Origin: Chloroflexota bacterium
GTDB taxonomy: Bacteria; Chloroflexota; Dehalococcoidia; JACPPY01
Direction: 5' to 3'
Assembly (NCBI GenBank): GCA_016190755.1
Contig: JACPPY010000098.1
Location: 1 to 32,372 of the forward strand
Length of the DNA: 32,372 bases
The notes under the pieces were generated by a model, which was given only the letters and a program-made list of their open reading frames with translations, did not search any database and was not told where the DNA came from. A program made the position numbers and the translations under genes. This document shows, in pieces, positions 7,757 through 15,686 of this stretch; positions within the stretch are counted from its first letter, which is position 1; each line of letters opens with the position of its first letter.

Positions 7757-8960
7757 ATGCAGCCTATACAGTTCTTCCAGGGCTTATATACCTTTTTCAT
7801 AGTGGAACCCCAGTTCGCCATAGTTCGGTTGGCGCTCATAGGCCTGGGCTTCTTGCTAATGTATCTGGGTTACAAGAAGGTACTGGAACCTCTCTTGATG
7901 ATACCTATGGGCATCGGCATGCTGGGAGTCAACGGCGGGCTCCTGGTTCTGGAGGCCGGCAAAGTGGGAACACTCTTCGTCAATCCCTTGGTTGGAAACA
8001 TCGATGAGTTGATGTCGCTGCTACAGATAGATTTTTTGCAACCGGTATTCAACTTCACCTTTAGCAACGGCCTCATAGCCTGCATGGTGTTCATGGGTAT
8101 CGGCGCAATAACCGAAATCGACTTTCTCCTTGCAAGGCCGTTCATGAGCCTGTTCCTGGCTGCCTTCGCCGAGCTAGGTACGATAATCACTCTGCCCATA
8201 GCTATGGCAGTCGGGTTGACCCCTAAAGAAGCAGCCTCTATTGCCCTCGTCGGAGGCGCCGACGGCCCCATGGTGCTCTACGGCTCACTGAACATGGCCA
8301 AAGACCTATTCGTGCCTATCGCAGTGGTAGCTTATGTTTATCTCAGTGTGTGTTATGCAGGCTACCCCTTCCTGACCAGGATCGTACCTAAAAGGCTCAG
8401 GGGCATAGAAATGGACTGGCATACTATACCGCGGGTCTCTCCGGGCGCTAAGTTTGCCTTTGCCACCATCGGCACCGCCGTGCTGTGCCTGCTCTTCCCT
8501 GTCGCTGCCCCGCTTTTCGCTTCCTTTTTCGTCGGGATTGCGGTCAAGGAAGCCGGCATACAGAGGTACGTAGAATTCCTGTCCGGACCGTTGCTCTATG
8601 GTTCGACGTTCTTTCTCGGTTTCACGCTCGGCGCCCTGCTCGGTGTCGACACCATACTAAATCCGAAGGTGCTGCTGTTGCTGGTCCTGGGCATGATCGC
8701 CCTGGTTCTTTCCGGCATAGGAGGACTGATAGGCGGCATCATCTATCATAAAGGTAAGCAAGGACCCCTTCAACCCGCTGGTCGGGATAGCCGCAGTGTC
8801 TTGCGTTCCGACCACAGCGAAGGTAGCTCAGAAATGCGCCGTACAGGCCAACAAGCGCGCAATGATACTGCCCTTCGCTATGGGGCCATGCGTGGCTGGC
8901 GTCATTACTACAGCAATCGTCACCGGCTTTTATATTACGGGCATCGGCTTCATTAAGTAG
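7757..8960 (+). pseudogene. oadB: Na+-translocating decarboxylase beta subunit (OadB/GcdB/MmdB type), frameshifted near the 3' end
   Basis: The polytopic beta subunit of biotin-dependent decarboxylases couples carboxybiotin decarboxylation to Na+ export. The family core is clear: MGIGAITEIDFLLARP (113-128) and ALVGGADGPMVLYGS (163-177), with the essential Asp at 169 and about nine hydrophobic helices. After Lys332 (codon 8750-8752) the frame opened at 7757 becomes a hydrophilic, Arg-rich tail with no family likeness and stops at 8956. In the +1 frame, 8760-8957 encodes the missing family end, NPLVGIAAVSCVPTTAK through AMGPCVAGVITTA, stopping at 8960. The gene is thus split by a one-base insertion, by a deletion such as 13 bases (the loop looks about four residues short), or by a sequencing error. 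The intact sequence on both sides suggests a recent event. No alpha subunit is nearby. Confidence 0.9.
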
Positions 8961-9035
8961 CTTGCCGCTGTCCGCTTGCCGGGTTTCCTACATAGGGCTT
9001 AATGTCTACCGAAAGAAATGAAAGGTTGCCTTCGG

Positions 9036-9065
9036 TTGAGACTTGCCACGATTCAGCGCTACACT
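9036..9065 (+). promoter_or_regulatory. Possible promoter of the flavin reductase gene
   Basis: TTGAGA (9036-9041), 18-base spacer, TACACT (9060-9065). Five of six and four of six matches. It fits the 169-base gap before the reductase gene, but such matches can occur by chance. Confidence 0.4.
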
Positions 9066-9129
9066 AGGCTAGTAGAAGCTCAGACCCTTGCCCGTAGCCA
9101 GGCAAAGTCGTGAAACGAAGGAGGAGAAC

Positions 9130-9816
9130 ATGGAGGGGCCAGCGACAATACTTACCGTCAAGTGGACGAAGCAGGAAACGCCTCAGATGCGCCTCATCTG
9201 CCTGCGCGGCGAGAAGGATTGGTCCTTCGTACCGGGCCAGGTGGCTCTCCTGACGAAGGAAGGGTTGGAGGAGGCCTACTTTGCCATGGCTTCGGCGCCG
9301 GAAGACAAGGGCGGCATGGAGTTCCTGGTGCGTAGAGGCGGGCCTGCGGCGGAGGCACTGTTTGAAGCTGAGGCCAGTTCCACCATACAAGGGAAGGGCC
9401 CCCTGGGCAAAGGGTTCCCGGTCGAGCGTTACCTCGGGCGAGACCTGTTGCTGGCATGCGTGGGCACCGCCATCGCGCCCATGCGGAGCGTGTTGAGGTC
9501 TATATCCCGCCGGAGAGCTTCTTTTGGGAAAGTAGTGTTTGTCTATGGCGCCAGGCATCCGGACGAATTCGCTTTTCTCTCCGAGGAGAAGCAATGGCGC
9601 GAGTCGCGCTTCGGAGCGGTTCTCACCGTCAGCCGTCCCGAAGGGTATAGCTGGACCGGCAAGGTCGGCCATGTCCAGGACCACTTCGGCGAGGTCCTCA
9701 AGAGCCTTTCCAGGCCTGTGGCTCTCCTGGCAGGAATGAAGGACATGGTAACGCAGAGCAGGAACGAGCTGGTGCGGCTGGGTGTTGCCCCGGGCGACGT
9801 GCTGACCAACTTCTAG
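9130..9816 (+). CDS. FAD/NAD(P)-binding oxidoreductase, ferredoxin-NADP reductase fold
   Basis: A 228-aa cytoplasmic protein of the ferredoxin reductase-like superfamily. An N-terminal beta-barrel FAD domain has PGQ at 35-37 and the flavin motif YFAMAS at 50-55, where the usual Arg of RxYS is Phe. A C-terminal nucleotide domain has VGTAIAPMRS (111-120, matching GxGTxxxPM) and YGARHPDEF (139-147). AGMKDM (201-206) replaces the usual CGPPxM. There is no C-terminal Fe-S cysteine cluster such as that of PyrK or hydrogenase gamma subunits, and no ferredoxin domain. AAGGAGGAG (9118-9126) places the start at the ATG at 9130 rather than at 9088. Such proteins pass electrons between NAD(P)H and an iron-sulfur partner; the partner is not in the window. 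Confidence 0.85.
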   Translation: MEGPATILTVKWTKQETPQMRLICLRGEKDWSFVPGQVALLTKEGLEEAYFAMASAPEDKGGMEFLVRRGGPAAEALFEAEASSTIQGKGPLGKGFPVERYLGRDLLLACVGTAIAPMRSVLRSISRRRASFGKVVFVYGARHPDEFAFLSEEKQWRESRFGAVLTVSRPEGYSWTGKVGHVQDHFGEVLKSLSRPVALLAGMKDMVTQSRNELVRLGVAPGDVLTNF

Positions 9817-9832
9817 CTGCGGTATCAGTTTT

Positions 9833-11617
9833 TCAGGCGACTGTCACGCTCTTGGCCAGGTTTGCTGGACGGTCGATCGGGCAGCCGCGCGCCCTGGCGG
9901 CGTAGTAAGCCAGCAACTGCAGGGCTACGGTGTTCAGGACAGGATACAACAGCGGGTGAACGCTGGGGACACGTATCAAGTCGTCTGCGAAACCTTCCAG
10001 CTCGGTATCAGATTTGTCTACTACCGCCAGCACCGGCGCTCCACGCGCCTTTATCTCCTTGATGCTTGTCTGGATGTTGGTATAGGTTTCGTCAGGAGGC
10101 GCCAGCACCACCACGGGCATCCGGGGGCCGAGGAGGGCGAAGGAGCCGTGCTTGAGCTCTCCCGCGGCGTAGGCCTCAGCATGGATATAGGAAACCTCCT
10201 TCAGCTTCAGCGCGCCCTCCATAGCTATGGGATAGTTGATCCCGCGCGCCACGAAAAAGGCATCGTCGAACTTCGCCAGACGAGCGGCTTGCGCGGCGAT
10301 CTGCGACTCGCCGAGCAGCACCTCGTTCACTTTCGCCGGTAGAAGCTTCATGGATTCGAGGAGCGTGGCCATGGTCCTGGGGTCAAGCACGCTGTTGGAC
10401 AGCGCCAGCAGGTACATAGATATCATCTGGGCCATGAACGTCTTGGTGGCAGCAACGCTAACCTCCGGCCCTGCCTGGACGAACATGGTGTTGTCGCAAA
10501 TGCGGGTCGCCGTGCTGCCAACCACGTTCACTATCGCAAGTGTGCCGCACTCAGCGGATTTGGCCTTCCGCAACGCCCTGAGAACGTCTGCTGTCTCGCC
10601 GGACTGCGTGATCGCGATGATCAGGTCTTTGTCCAGCACAGGCTCAACTTCATCGAACTCCGACGAGATAACAGCCCTGGCCGACACCCTGCAAAGCCGG
10701 GCCAGCAGGTACTCGCCGAGCAACGCAGCATGATATGAGCTGCCACAGGCTGTCAGTATGACCCCGCGCGCCGCCCGCAGCTTCTCCACCTCAAGAATTA
10801 CCGATGGCTCAACCAGCGACAGCCGGTCGGACATAGTGTCGGCAATCGCTTTTGGCCCTTCGTGTATCTCCTTGAGCATAAAGTGCTCATAGCCACCCTT
10901 CTGCACCTGGTCGGCCGTCCAGGTGACCGGACAGGTCTTCCTGGACACACCCTTTCCACAGTTGGATATGCTTATCTCCCTCTCGCTCAGGGTGCAGATA
11001 TCGCCATCCTCCAGGTAGATGGCGCGGTCAGTATAGTCCAACACTGCCGCAACATCCGATGCGATGAAGTTCTCGCGGTCACCGACGCCCACCACCAGCG
11101 GGCTTTCCTTCCGCGCCGCTATGAGCTTTCGGCAGCCGATACAAAGGACAGCCATAGCATAAGAACCCTGTATCTCAGCCAGCGCAAAGCCTACGGCACG
11201 CTCGAGGTCGCCGTCGAAGTGCTTCTCGATCAGATGCGCTATCACCTCGGTATCGGTCTCGGAGCGAAACTTGTGCCCCTCGGCAAGCAGTTGAGATTTT
11301 AGGGCCTGGAAGTTCTCGATAATACCGTTGTGGACTACAGCAATGTTGTTCTTGCAGTCCATGTGTGGATGGGCGTTGGCCTCCGTAACCCCGCCGTGGG
11401 TCGCCCATCGCGTATGGCCTATGCCAGCGGTAGCAGGACTAGGGGTAAGGACATGCTTAAGGTCTTCTACTCTGCCAACGCTCCGGTGTGATTCTATGGC
11501 ATGATCGAGCAGAGCGAGGCCGCAGGAGTCGTATCCTCGGTATTCCAATCTCTGCAACGAGTTAAGCAGCACCGCCTGGGCAGGCCTATATCCAATATAC
11601 CCGACGATTCCACACAT
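9833..11617 (-). CDS. glmS: Glutamine-fructose-6-phosphate aminotransferase (isomerizing)
   Basis: Makes glucosamine 6-phosphate from fructose 6-phosphate and glutamine, the first step to UDP-GlcNAc. The ATG at 11617 gives MCGIVGYIG, so Cys2 becomes the N-terminal nucleophile after Met removal; a 22-residue longer frame exists but would destroy this. The glutaminase domain has GHTRWATHG. Two SIS domains follow (ACGSSYHAALLGEYLL, ITQSGETADVLRALRKAK, then AMEGALKLKEVSYIHAEAY), and the C-terminus RPANLAKSVTVA is the typical end. At 594 aa it is of normal length. It is the last gene of the minus-strand operon, two bases after the preceding transferase, and converges with the reductase gene. No separate GlmS riboswitch/ribozyme leader is present, as the gene is not first. 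Confidence 0.97.
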   Translation of the reverse strand: MCGIVGYIGYRPAQAVLLNSLQRLEYRGYDSCGLALLDHAIESHRSVGRVEDLKHVLTPSPATAGIGHTRWATHGGVTEANAHPHMDCKNNIAVVHNGIIENFQALKSQLLAEGHKFRSETDTEVIAHLIEKHFDGDLERAVGFALAEIQGSYAMAVLCIGCRKLIAARKESPLVVGVGDRENFIASDVAAVLDYTDRAIYLEDGDICTLSEREISISNCGKGVSRKTCPVTWTADQVQKGGYEHFMLKEIHEGPKAIADTMSDRLSLVEPSVILEVEKLRAARGVILTACGSSYHAALLGEYLLARLCRVSARAVISSEFDEVEPVLDKDLIIAITQSGETADVLRALRKAKSAECGTLAIVNVVGSTATRICDNTMFVQAGPEVSVAATKTFMAQMISMYLLALSNSVLDPRTMATLLESMKLLPAKVNEVLLGESQIAAQAARLAKFDDAFFVARGINYPIAMEGALKLKEVSYIHAEAYAAGELKHGSFALLGPRMPVVVLAPPDETYTNIQTSIKEIKARGAPVLAVVDKSDTELEGFADDLIRVPSVHPLLYPVLNTVALQLLAYYAARARGCPIDRPANLAKSVTVA

Positions 11618-11619
11618 TG

Positions 11620-12795
11620 CTAAACTACCAATGCACCATCCGGTACATTTCGCTGCAGCAGCTTCAAACCATCCACGCGGCAATGGTTACCCACCAGAAC
11701 TCCGGACCTGACCACGACGCCTGGTTCGAAATAGCAGTGTTCTCCTACCACAGTACCCATGGTCGCAGGGTGCTGTTCCCCTTCCGCCTGCACGACGACT
11801 TCCATGCTATGGGCGGCAAAGTGTGCACCCAATCGTGTGCCTGCAGCGATCACCGAGTCCTCCAGATAAGACGAAGGACCTATCTGGATATCATTGGCGA
11901 TCACGCTGTTCTTGATACAGCAGAACGCCGACACAACGGTGCCATCGCCTATGCTCGTAGAGGGGAATAGGCAAGAGTTCGGGCCTACCTCGCAGTTCTT
12001 GCCTATGTCTACCGGGCCGACGATATAACAGCCAGATCTGATGATGCTTCCCTTATCGATGCGCACAGGGCCACTCATGCTGACGCCATGCTCGATATGG
12101 CCGGCGGTCTCCCCTTTAGCATTGGCAAGCACAAGGGCATTCAGTTTGAGCACATCCCACGGGTATACAGCATCCAACCAGACCCCGCTTGTCCGGCACG
12201 CAGCTATGGGTACACCGCGTTCGATCAATCCTGTCAAGACGTTGGGGAGGTCGACCTCATCTCCGATGAAATCGAAGATATCGTGCGTAAAAGCATAGAT
12301 GCCAAGGCTAACCAGGCTGTCACTTTCGTTTCCCGGCTTCTCCACAATGCTCGTAATCCTGCCCTGGGACATGGTAACCACTCCGTACTTGGATGCGTCT
12401 TTTTGCTGCTTCACAAGCAGGGCATGTGACTTCATGTCCATAAGTGGGGCTATGGTGGCGGCGTTTATGATGTTGTCGGCGGAAAGTACCATGAATAGAT
12501 CGCCAGCCAGCTGCCAGGCCTGTTTCAGCGCGTGGGCCGTGCCAATTTGCTGTTTCTGCTCTACATACTCGATACGTATGCCCAGGCTCTTTCCGGACCC
12601 GAAGTAGTCCTGCACCTGCTCCTTGCGGTAGCCTGTGACTATAATCACGTTGCGTATCCCGTTGTCGACTACCGCCTCGAGCACGTACTGCAGTATGGGC
12701 TTGTTGCCGATTGGCAGCATCACCTTGGGTCGAAAACCAGTCAGAGGCTTCAGCCTCTGGCCCTCACCCGCCGCCAGCACTATCGCCTGGTCCAT
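11620..12795 (-). CDS. GlmU-like sugar-1-phosphate nucleotidylyltransferase with left-handed beta-helix (copy lacking the acetyltransferase motif)
   Basis: A 391-aa two-domain protein. The N-terminal nucleotidyltransferase has LAAGEGQRLKPLT (7-19) with the following FRPKVMLP, and the metal-binding Asp107 in LSADN. The C-terminal half is a hexapeptide-repeat beta-helix (many I-G-x-x-x pairs). Family: the archaeal-type bifunctional GlmU proteins, about 400 aa instead of the 455 aa of E. coli GlmU. Unlike its neighbour, it has no PHLNYVGDS acetyltransferase motif; the matching place reads GPSSYLEDS, so acetyl transfer may be lost. A GTG at 12801 gives two more residues, but AGGTGA just before the ATG at 12795 favours the shorter form. 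It lies 18 bases after the upstream transferase. It may make UDP-GlcNAc, or dTDP- or UDP-glucose. Confidence 0.88.
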   Translation of the reverse strand: MDQAIVLAAGEGQRLKPLTGFRPKVMLPIGNKPILQYVLEAVVDNGIRNVIIVTGYRKEQVQDYFGSGKSLGIRIEYVEQKQQIGTAHALKQAWQLAGDLFMVLSADNIINAATIAPLMDMKSHALLVKQQKDASKYGVVTMSQGRITSIVEKPGNESDSLVSLGIYAFTHDIFDFIGDEVDLPNVLTGLIERGVPIAACRTSGVWLDAVYPWDVLKLNALVLANAKGETAGHIEHGVSMSGPVRIDKGSIIRSGCYIVGPVDIGKNCEVGPNSCLFPSTSIGDGTVVSAFCCIKNSVIANDIQIGPSSYLEDSVIAAGTRLGAHFAAHSMEVVVQAEGEQHPATMGTVVGEHCYFEPGVVVRSGVLVGNHCRVDGLKLLQRNVPDGALVV

Positions 12796-12813
12796 AATCA
12801 CCTGCCTGTATTC

Positions 12814-14016
12814 TTAAAGAATAACGGAACGCGGTTTGATCCTGCCGTGCGCCAGCGCCCCCGGACCGATACTGCTGAAGGCTCCTATGGCACAGCCGAT
12901 GTTAATGCAAGAGTTTATCCCCGTCTGAACGCCGTCGCCGATGAGCGCTCCCAGCTTGTTCCTGCCCGTATCAACACCCATGCTTTTTATGTTTCCCTTG
13001 TCCAACCTTAGATTGGCGGTCTTGCAGCCCGCCCCCAGGTTACAGCCCTCGCCGATCACGCTATCGCCTACATAGTTCAGATGCGGCGCGTTGGACCTAT
13101 TCATGACGATGGAGTTCTTCACCTCCACGGCGGCACCTATATGGCAGTTGTCACCTATGGCAGTCGCCGGCCTGATAAAGCAATTAGGGCCGATCGTACA
13201 GTCATTGCCTATGACCACCGGGCCTACAATGTAGCTTCCCGAACTAATGATGGTGCCTTTGCCCACAGATACCTCACCCTTCAGCACGACGTGCTCTTCG
13301 ACCTCTCCTTCCACCTTCGCCGGTGCCTTCCTTATCAGTAACTCATTGGCGTTCAACAGGTCCCAGGGGTATGTGAAATTCAACCAGCTCTTGACCTCGC
13401 ATCCGGCAAGGGGAATACCCCTCTCGATCAAGAGCTGCAACGAGTCTGTAAGCTCGTACTCCCCGCGCGGCGACGGTCGCGTATCCTGGATAGCAGAGAA
13501 GATATCCGACGTCAACAAATACAGGCCGGTGTTTACCAGATTGGTCGGCGGCCTCTCGGCCTTCTCATGTATCCGTACGATATTGCCGTCTCGCAGCTCC
13601 ACCACCCCCAACCCCTTGACATCAGCACAGCTACATATGCCCATAGCCGGCGTAGCTCGCTCGGCCAGCTTCCGTAAGTCATTGCTGCCGACGACGACGT
13701 CGCCGTTAACAAGTATGAAGCGGTCTCCGACAAACCCGGATGCCTGCCGCACAGCATCCGCCGTACCCTGCTGCGCCTTCTGGGTTGCATACTCAATACT
13801 AATGTCCCACTTTGCCCCATCGCCGAAGTGCTCACGTATCTTGTCGCTGCGATATCCGACGACAAGCAAAAACTCGCGTATTCCTGCTTCCCGCAGTTCC
13901 AGTATCAGGTGCTCCATGATAGGCCTGTTAGCCACCGGCACCATAACCTTGGGGCGCACCTCAGTAAACGGGTACATCCGTTTGCCTTCGCCCGCCGCCA
14001 ATATGACTGCTTTCAT
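12814..14016 (-). CDS. glmU: Bifunctional GlcN-1-P acetyltransferase / GlcNAc-1-P uridylyltransferase (archaeal-type GlmU)
   Basis: A 400-aa cytoplasmic enzyme for the last two steps of UDP-GlcNAc synthesis. The N-terminal nucleotidyltransferase has LAAGEGKRMYPFT (6-18) followed by VRPKVMVP, a VNGD metal motif with Asp106, and EKAERP. The C-terminal beta-helix has PHLNYVGDSVIGEG (311-324), with His312 and Tyr315 matching the catalytic His and the CoA-site Tyr of GlmU, then NLGAGCKTANLRLD, which aligns with the NxGAGTxxxN motif. It is about 55 residues shorter than E. coli GlmU, as is usual for the archaeal type. It overlaps glmM by 4 bp (ATGA), so translation is coupled. Of the two tandem copies this is the one with all expected motifs. 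Confidence 0.92.
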   Translation of the reverse strand: MKAVILAAGEGKRMYPFTEVRPKVMVPVANRPIMEHLILELREAGIREFLLVVGYRSDKIREHFGDGAKWDISIEYATQKAQQGTADAVRQASGFVGDRFILVNGDVVVGSNDLRKLAERATPAMGICSCADVKGLGVVELRDGNIVRIHEKAERPPTNLVNTGLYLLTSDIFSAIQDTRPSPRGEYELTDSLQLLIERGIPLAGCEVKSWLNFTYPWDLLNANELLIRKAPAKVEGEVEEHVVLKGEVSVGKGTIISSGSYIVGPVVIGNDCTIGPNCFIRPATAIGDNCHIGAAVEVKNSIVMNRSNAPHLNYVGDSVIGEGCNLGAGCKTANLRLDKGNIKSMGVDTGRNKLGALIGDGVQTGINSCINIGCAIGAFSSIGPGALAHGRIKPRSVIL

Positions 14017-15314
14017 CTGCGAAAGCCTTCCCTTTCGCTTTCCCGGCTTATCAACCTGACAACGTGTTCATATAGAGCATCGGCACGTTCTTTCGTCCTG
14101 GCCTCAACCGTTAGCCTGACTTTGGGCTCGGTCCCAGAGGGGCGAACCAACAACCACGCATCATCGAACGCCAGTCTGAGCCCATCGATCCGGCTCACGG
14201 ATGTCGGCTGAAGCTCCATGAGCCATTGTTCGGCGGCGTCGATAGAGCCCCTGTCTCCCATCGTACTACCTCGCCTGATAGGGTAGGAAGGGATGCGACC
14301 GGCCTGCTCAGAGAGCTTCCCCTTGCTGGCTATTTTCACCGCGCATGCTGCTGAGTATATACCATCGGGGCAATAGCTCACAGACGGGAATACCCATGCG
14401 CCCGCCGGCTCACCACCAAAGTCGCCGCCGTTCTTCAATTCCTCACTTACGAAGGCATCGCCGACCTTTGTTCTTATGACCTCAAGCCGCTGTTCGTCGA
14501 TAGACATTGACGCATCTACCGTGGTCACGATCCTCTTGACGCCCAGCTCACGTCCAAGAAGCAGCATCAGCTTGTCTCCTGAGAGGAACTGGCCTTTGTC
14601 GTCGATCACTGTCAGCCTATCGGCATCCGCATCGTGGGCCAGGCCAAGGTCGGCCCCCAGCGCAACCACCGTTCTCTGCAATTCATCCAGGTTCCCCGGC
14701 GTAGGCTCGATGCCGCGAGGGAAGAACCCGCTGGGATGGGAGTTAAGCGCCACCACGTGACAGCCGAGCTTTTCCAGCAGATAAGGCGTGATGACCGAGC
14801 CAGCCCCACACCCGCAGTCCACAACCACCTTCAAGGGCAAACGCCCGGGAAAGTCCTTCAAAATACTCTCCAGGTGTTCTTGGACTGCCAGGGGATAGGG
14901 CACGATTCGCGATATATTCTGCCACGGGGACGTCGCCATTAGGGTGTCTGACAACATGCGCTCGATGCTGTCCCGTTGCTGCGCATCGAAGGCGGACCCG
15001 TCCGTGTTCCACAGCTTGATGCCGTTATACTCGGGGGGATTATGTGATGCAGTTACCATCACGCCGGCGGAGAACCTACGGCACGCGTACGCCAGCGTAG
15101 GCGTAGGGGCCACGCCTGCATCGAACACGGAGCAGCCCGAGGCCATGAGGCCCGCAGCAACGCTACACTTAACCGCATCACTGGAGGTCCTAGTGTCCTG
15201 GGCCAAAAGGACGGAGGACAGCGCCTTCCCGGCAGCGAGGCCCAGCCGGAAAGCAGTTTCCAAAAAGGCGCGGTCCACCACGCCCCTGTAGCCGGAAGAA
15301 CCAAAAAGAGACAT
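14013..15314 (-). CDS. glmM: Phosphoglucosamine mutase / phosphohexomutase
   Basis: A 433-aa alpha-D-phosphohexomutase that turns glucosamine 6-phosphate into glucosamine 1-phosphate in the UDP-GlcNAc pathway. All four family landmarks are seen: SSGYRGVVD at the N-terminus, the phosphoserine loop TASHNPPEYNG with Ser90, the Mg site DADADR (Asp228, 230, 232), and the phosphate-binding loop RPSGTEPKVRL near the C-terminus. The GEPAGAW sugar-binding segment matches the GExSGH position but with Ala for Ser and Trp for His, so it might also act on glucose or mannose phosphates; a GDP-mannose source is needed for the glycan operon. It is the first gene of the minus-strand operon. No strong ribosome binding site is seen before the ATG. 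Confidence 0.9.
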   Translation of the reverse strand: MSLFGSSGYRGVVDRAFLETAFRLGLAAGKALSSVLLAQDTRTSSDAVKCSVAAGLMASGCSVFDAGVAPTPTLAYACRRFSAGVMVTASHNPPEYNGIKLWNTDGSAFDAQQRDSIERMLSDTLMATSPWQNISRIVPYPLAVQEHLESILKDFPGRLPLKVVVDCGCGAGSVITPYLLEKLGCHVVALNSHPSGFFPRGIEPTPGNLDELQRTVVALGADLGLAHDADADRLTVIDDKGQFLSGDKLMLLLGRELGVKRIVTTVDASMSIDEQRLEVIRTKVGDAFVSEELKNGGDFGGEPAGAWVFPSVSYCPDGIYSAACAVKIASKGKLSEQAGRIPSYPIRRGSTMGDRGSIDAAEQWLMELQPTSVSRIDGLRLAFDDAWLLVRPSGTEPKVRLTVEARTKERADALYEHVVRLISRESEREGFRR

Positions 15315-15394
15315 GTTACAGTGTGGTCACCCCAGCGGGAAGTACGCCGTGGCGGCATCGACCGCGATGCGTTCGTCGCTCTGCCACGGATAGC

Positions 15395-15424
15395 AGCATA
15401 AAACACTGGAGGCGTTCCTGTCCA
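15395..15424 (-). promoter_or_regulatory. Possible promoter of the glmM operon
   Basis: On the minus strand: TGGACA (15424-15419), 18-base spacer, TATGCT (15400-15395). Five of six and four of six matches. It would start transcription about 75 bases before the glmM ATG. Confidence 0.4.
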
Positions 15425-15512
15425 GAGCACGCCATGGCCGCCATCGCTCCCGCGGTTCTCAGGCAGCCGAGGAAGAACCTTAACATCAAAAAGTGTGCTT
15501 TTGGTGTGGATG

Positions 15513-15572
15513 ACTTGAATTCAAGTGGGCTCCTGGGGAAGCCTTTTGACTTGAAGCACATTCTCCTTGAAA
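15513..15572. promoter_or_regulatory. Palindrome ACTTGAATTCAAGT and repeated half sites
   Basis: A perfect 14-bp palindrome at 15513-15526, with its half site ACTTGAA repeated directly at 15549-15555 and a variant CCTTGAA at 15566-15572. The set lies between the two divergent promoters, so it could bind a dimeric regulator acting on both operons. The palindrome is seen; binding is inferred. Confidence 0.4.
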
Positions 15573-15596
15573 TGCCCTTACCTCGAATTACGACGG

Positions 15597-15625
15597 TTGT
15601 AGAGGACTTGCCACAGTGTTAATAT
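15597..15625 (+). promoter_or_regulatory. Possible promoter of the glycan operon
   Basis: TTGTAG (15597-15602), 17-base spacer, TAATAT (15620-15625). Four of six matches in each box and an AT-rich surround. It is the best candidate before the ATG at 15687, but weak. Confidence 0.35.
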
Positions 15626-15686
15626 ATCTCGCTGTGTATAACGCACAACGAAAATGGCAAGAGCAGGCGCGGCCTGAGGGAAAACC

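Larger units (their letters stand above)
15315..15686. other. Divergent intergenic region between the UDP-GlcNAc and glycan operons, 372 bp
   Basis: Holds likely promoters for both operons and a cluster of ACTTGAA-type sites (separate entries). No gene is supported; a plus-strand open frame across 15323-15622 has no ribosome binding site and no recognisable content. Confidence 0.55.

Noticed and set aside
8740-8770. Programmed ribosomal frameshift in the oadB-like gene
   Set aside because: The junction lacks a recognisable slippery site, stop codon or stimulatory stem, and the loop appears shortened; mutation or sequence error is simpler. Kept as a finding but not annotated as recoding.
9833-11683. 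Longer glmS start at 11683
   Set aside because: It would add 22 residues before MCGIVG and block the N-terminal Cys nucleophile; it also overlaps the upstream gene.
13247-14059. Long antisense open frame (270 codons) over glmU
   Set aside because: Lies entirely opposite a well-supported gene; Ser/Arg/Pro-rich and without motifs, as expected for a shadow frame.
15323-15622. 99-codon plus-strand frame in the divergent region
   Set aside because: No ribosome binding site, odd composition, and it covers the likely promoters and palindrome.
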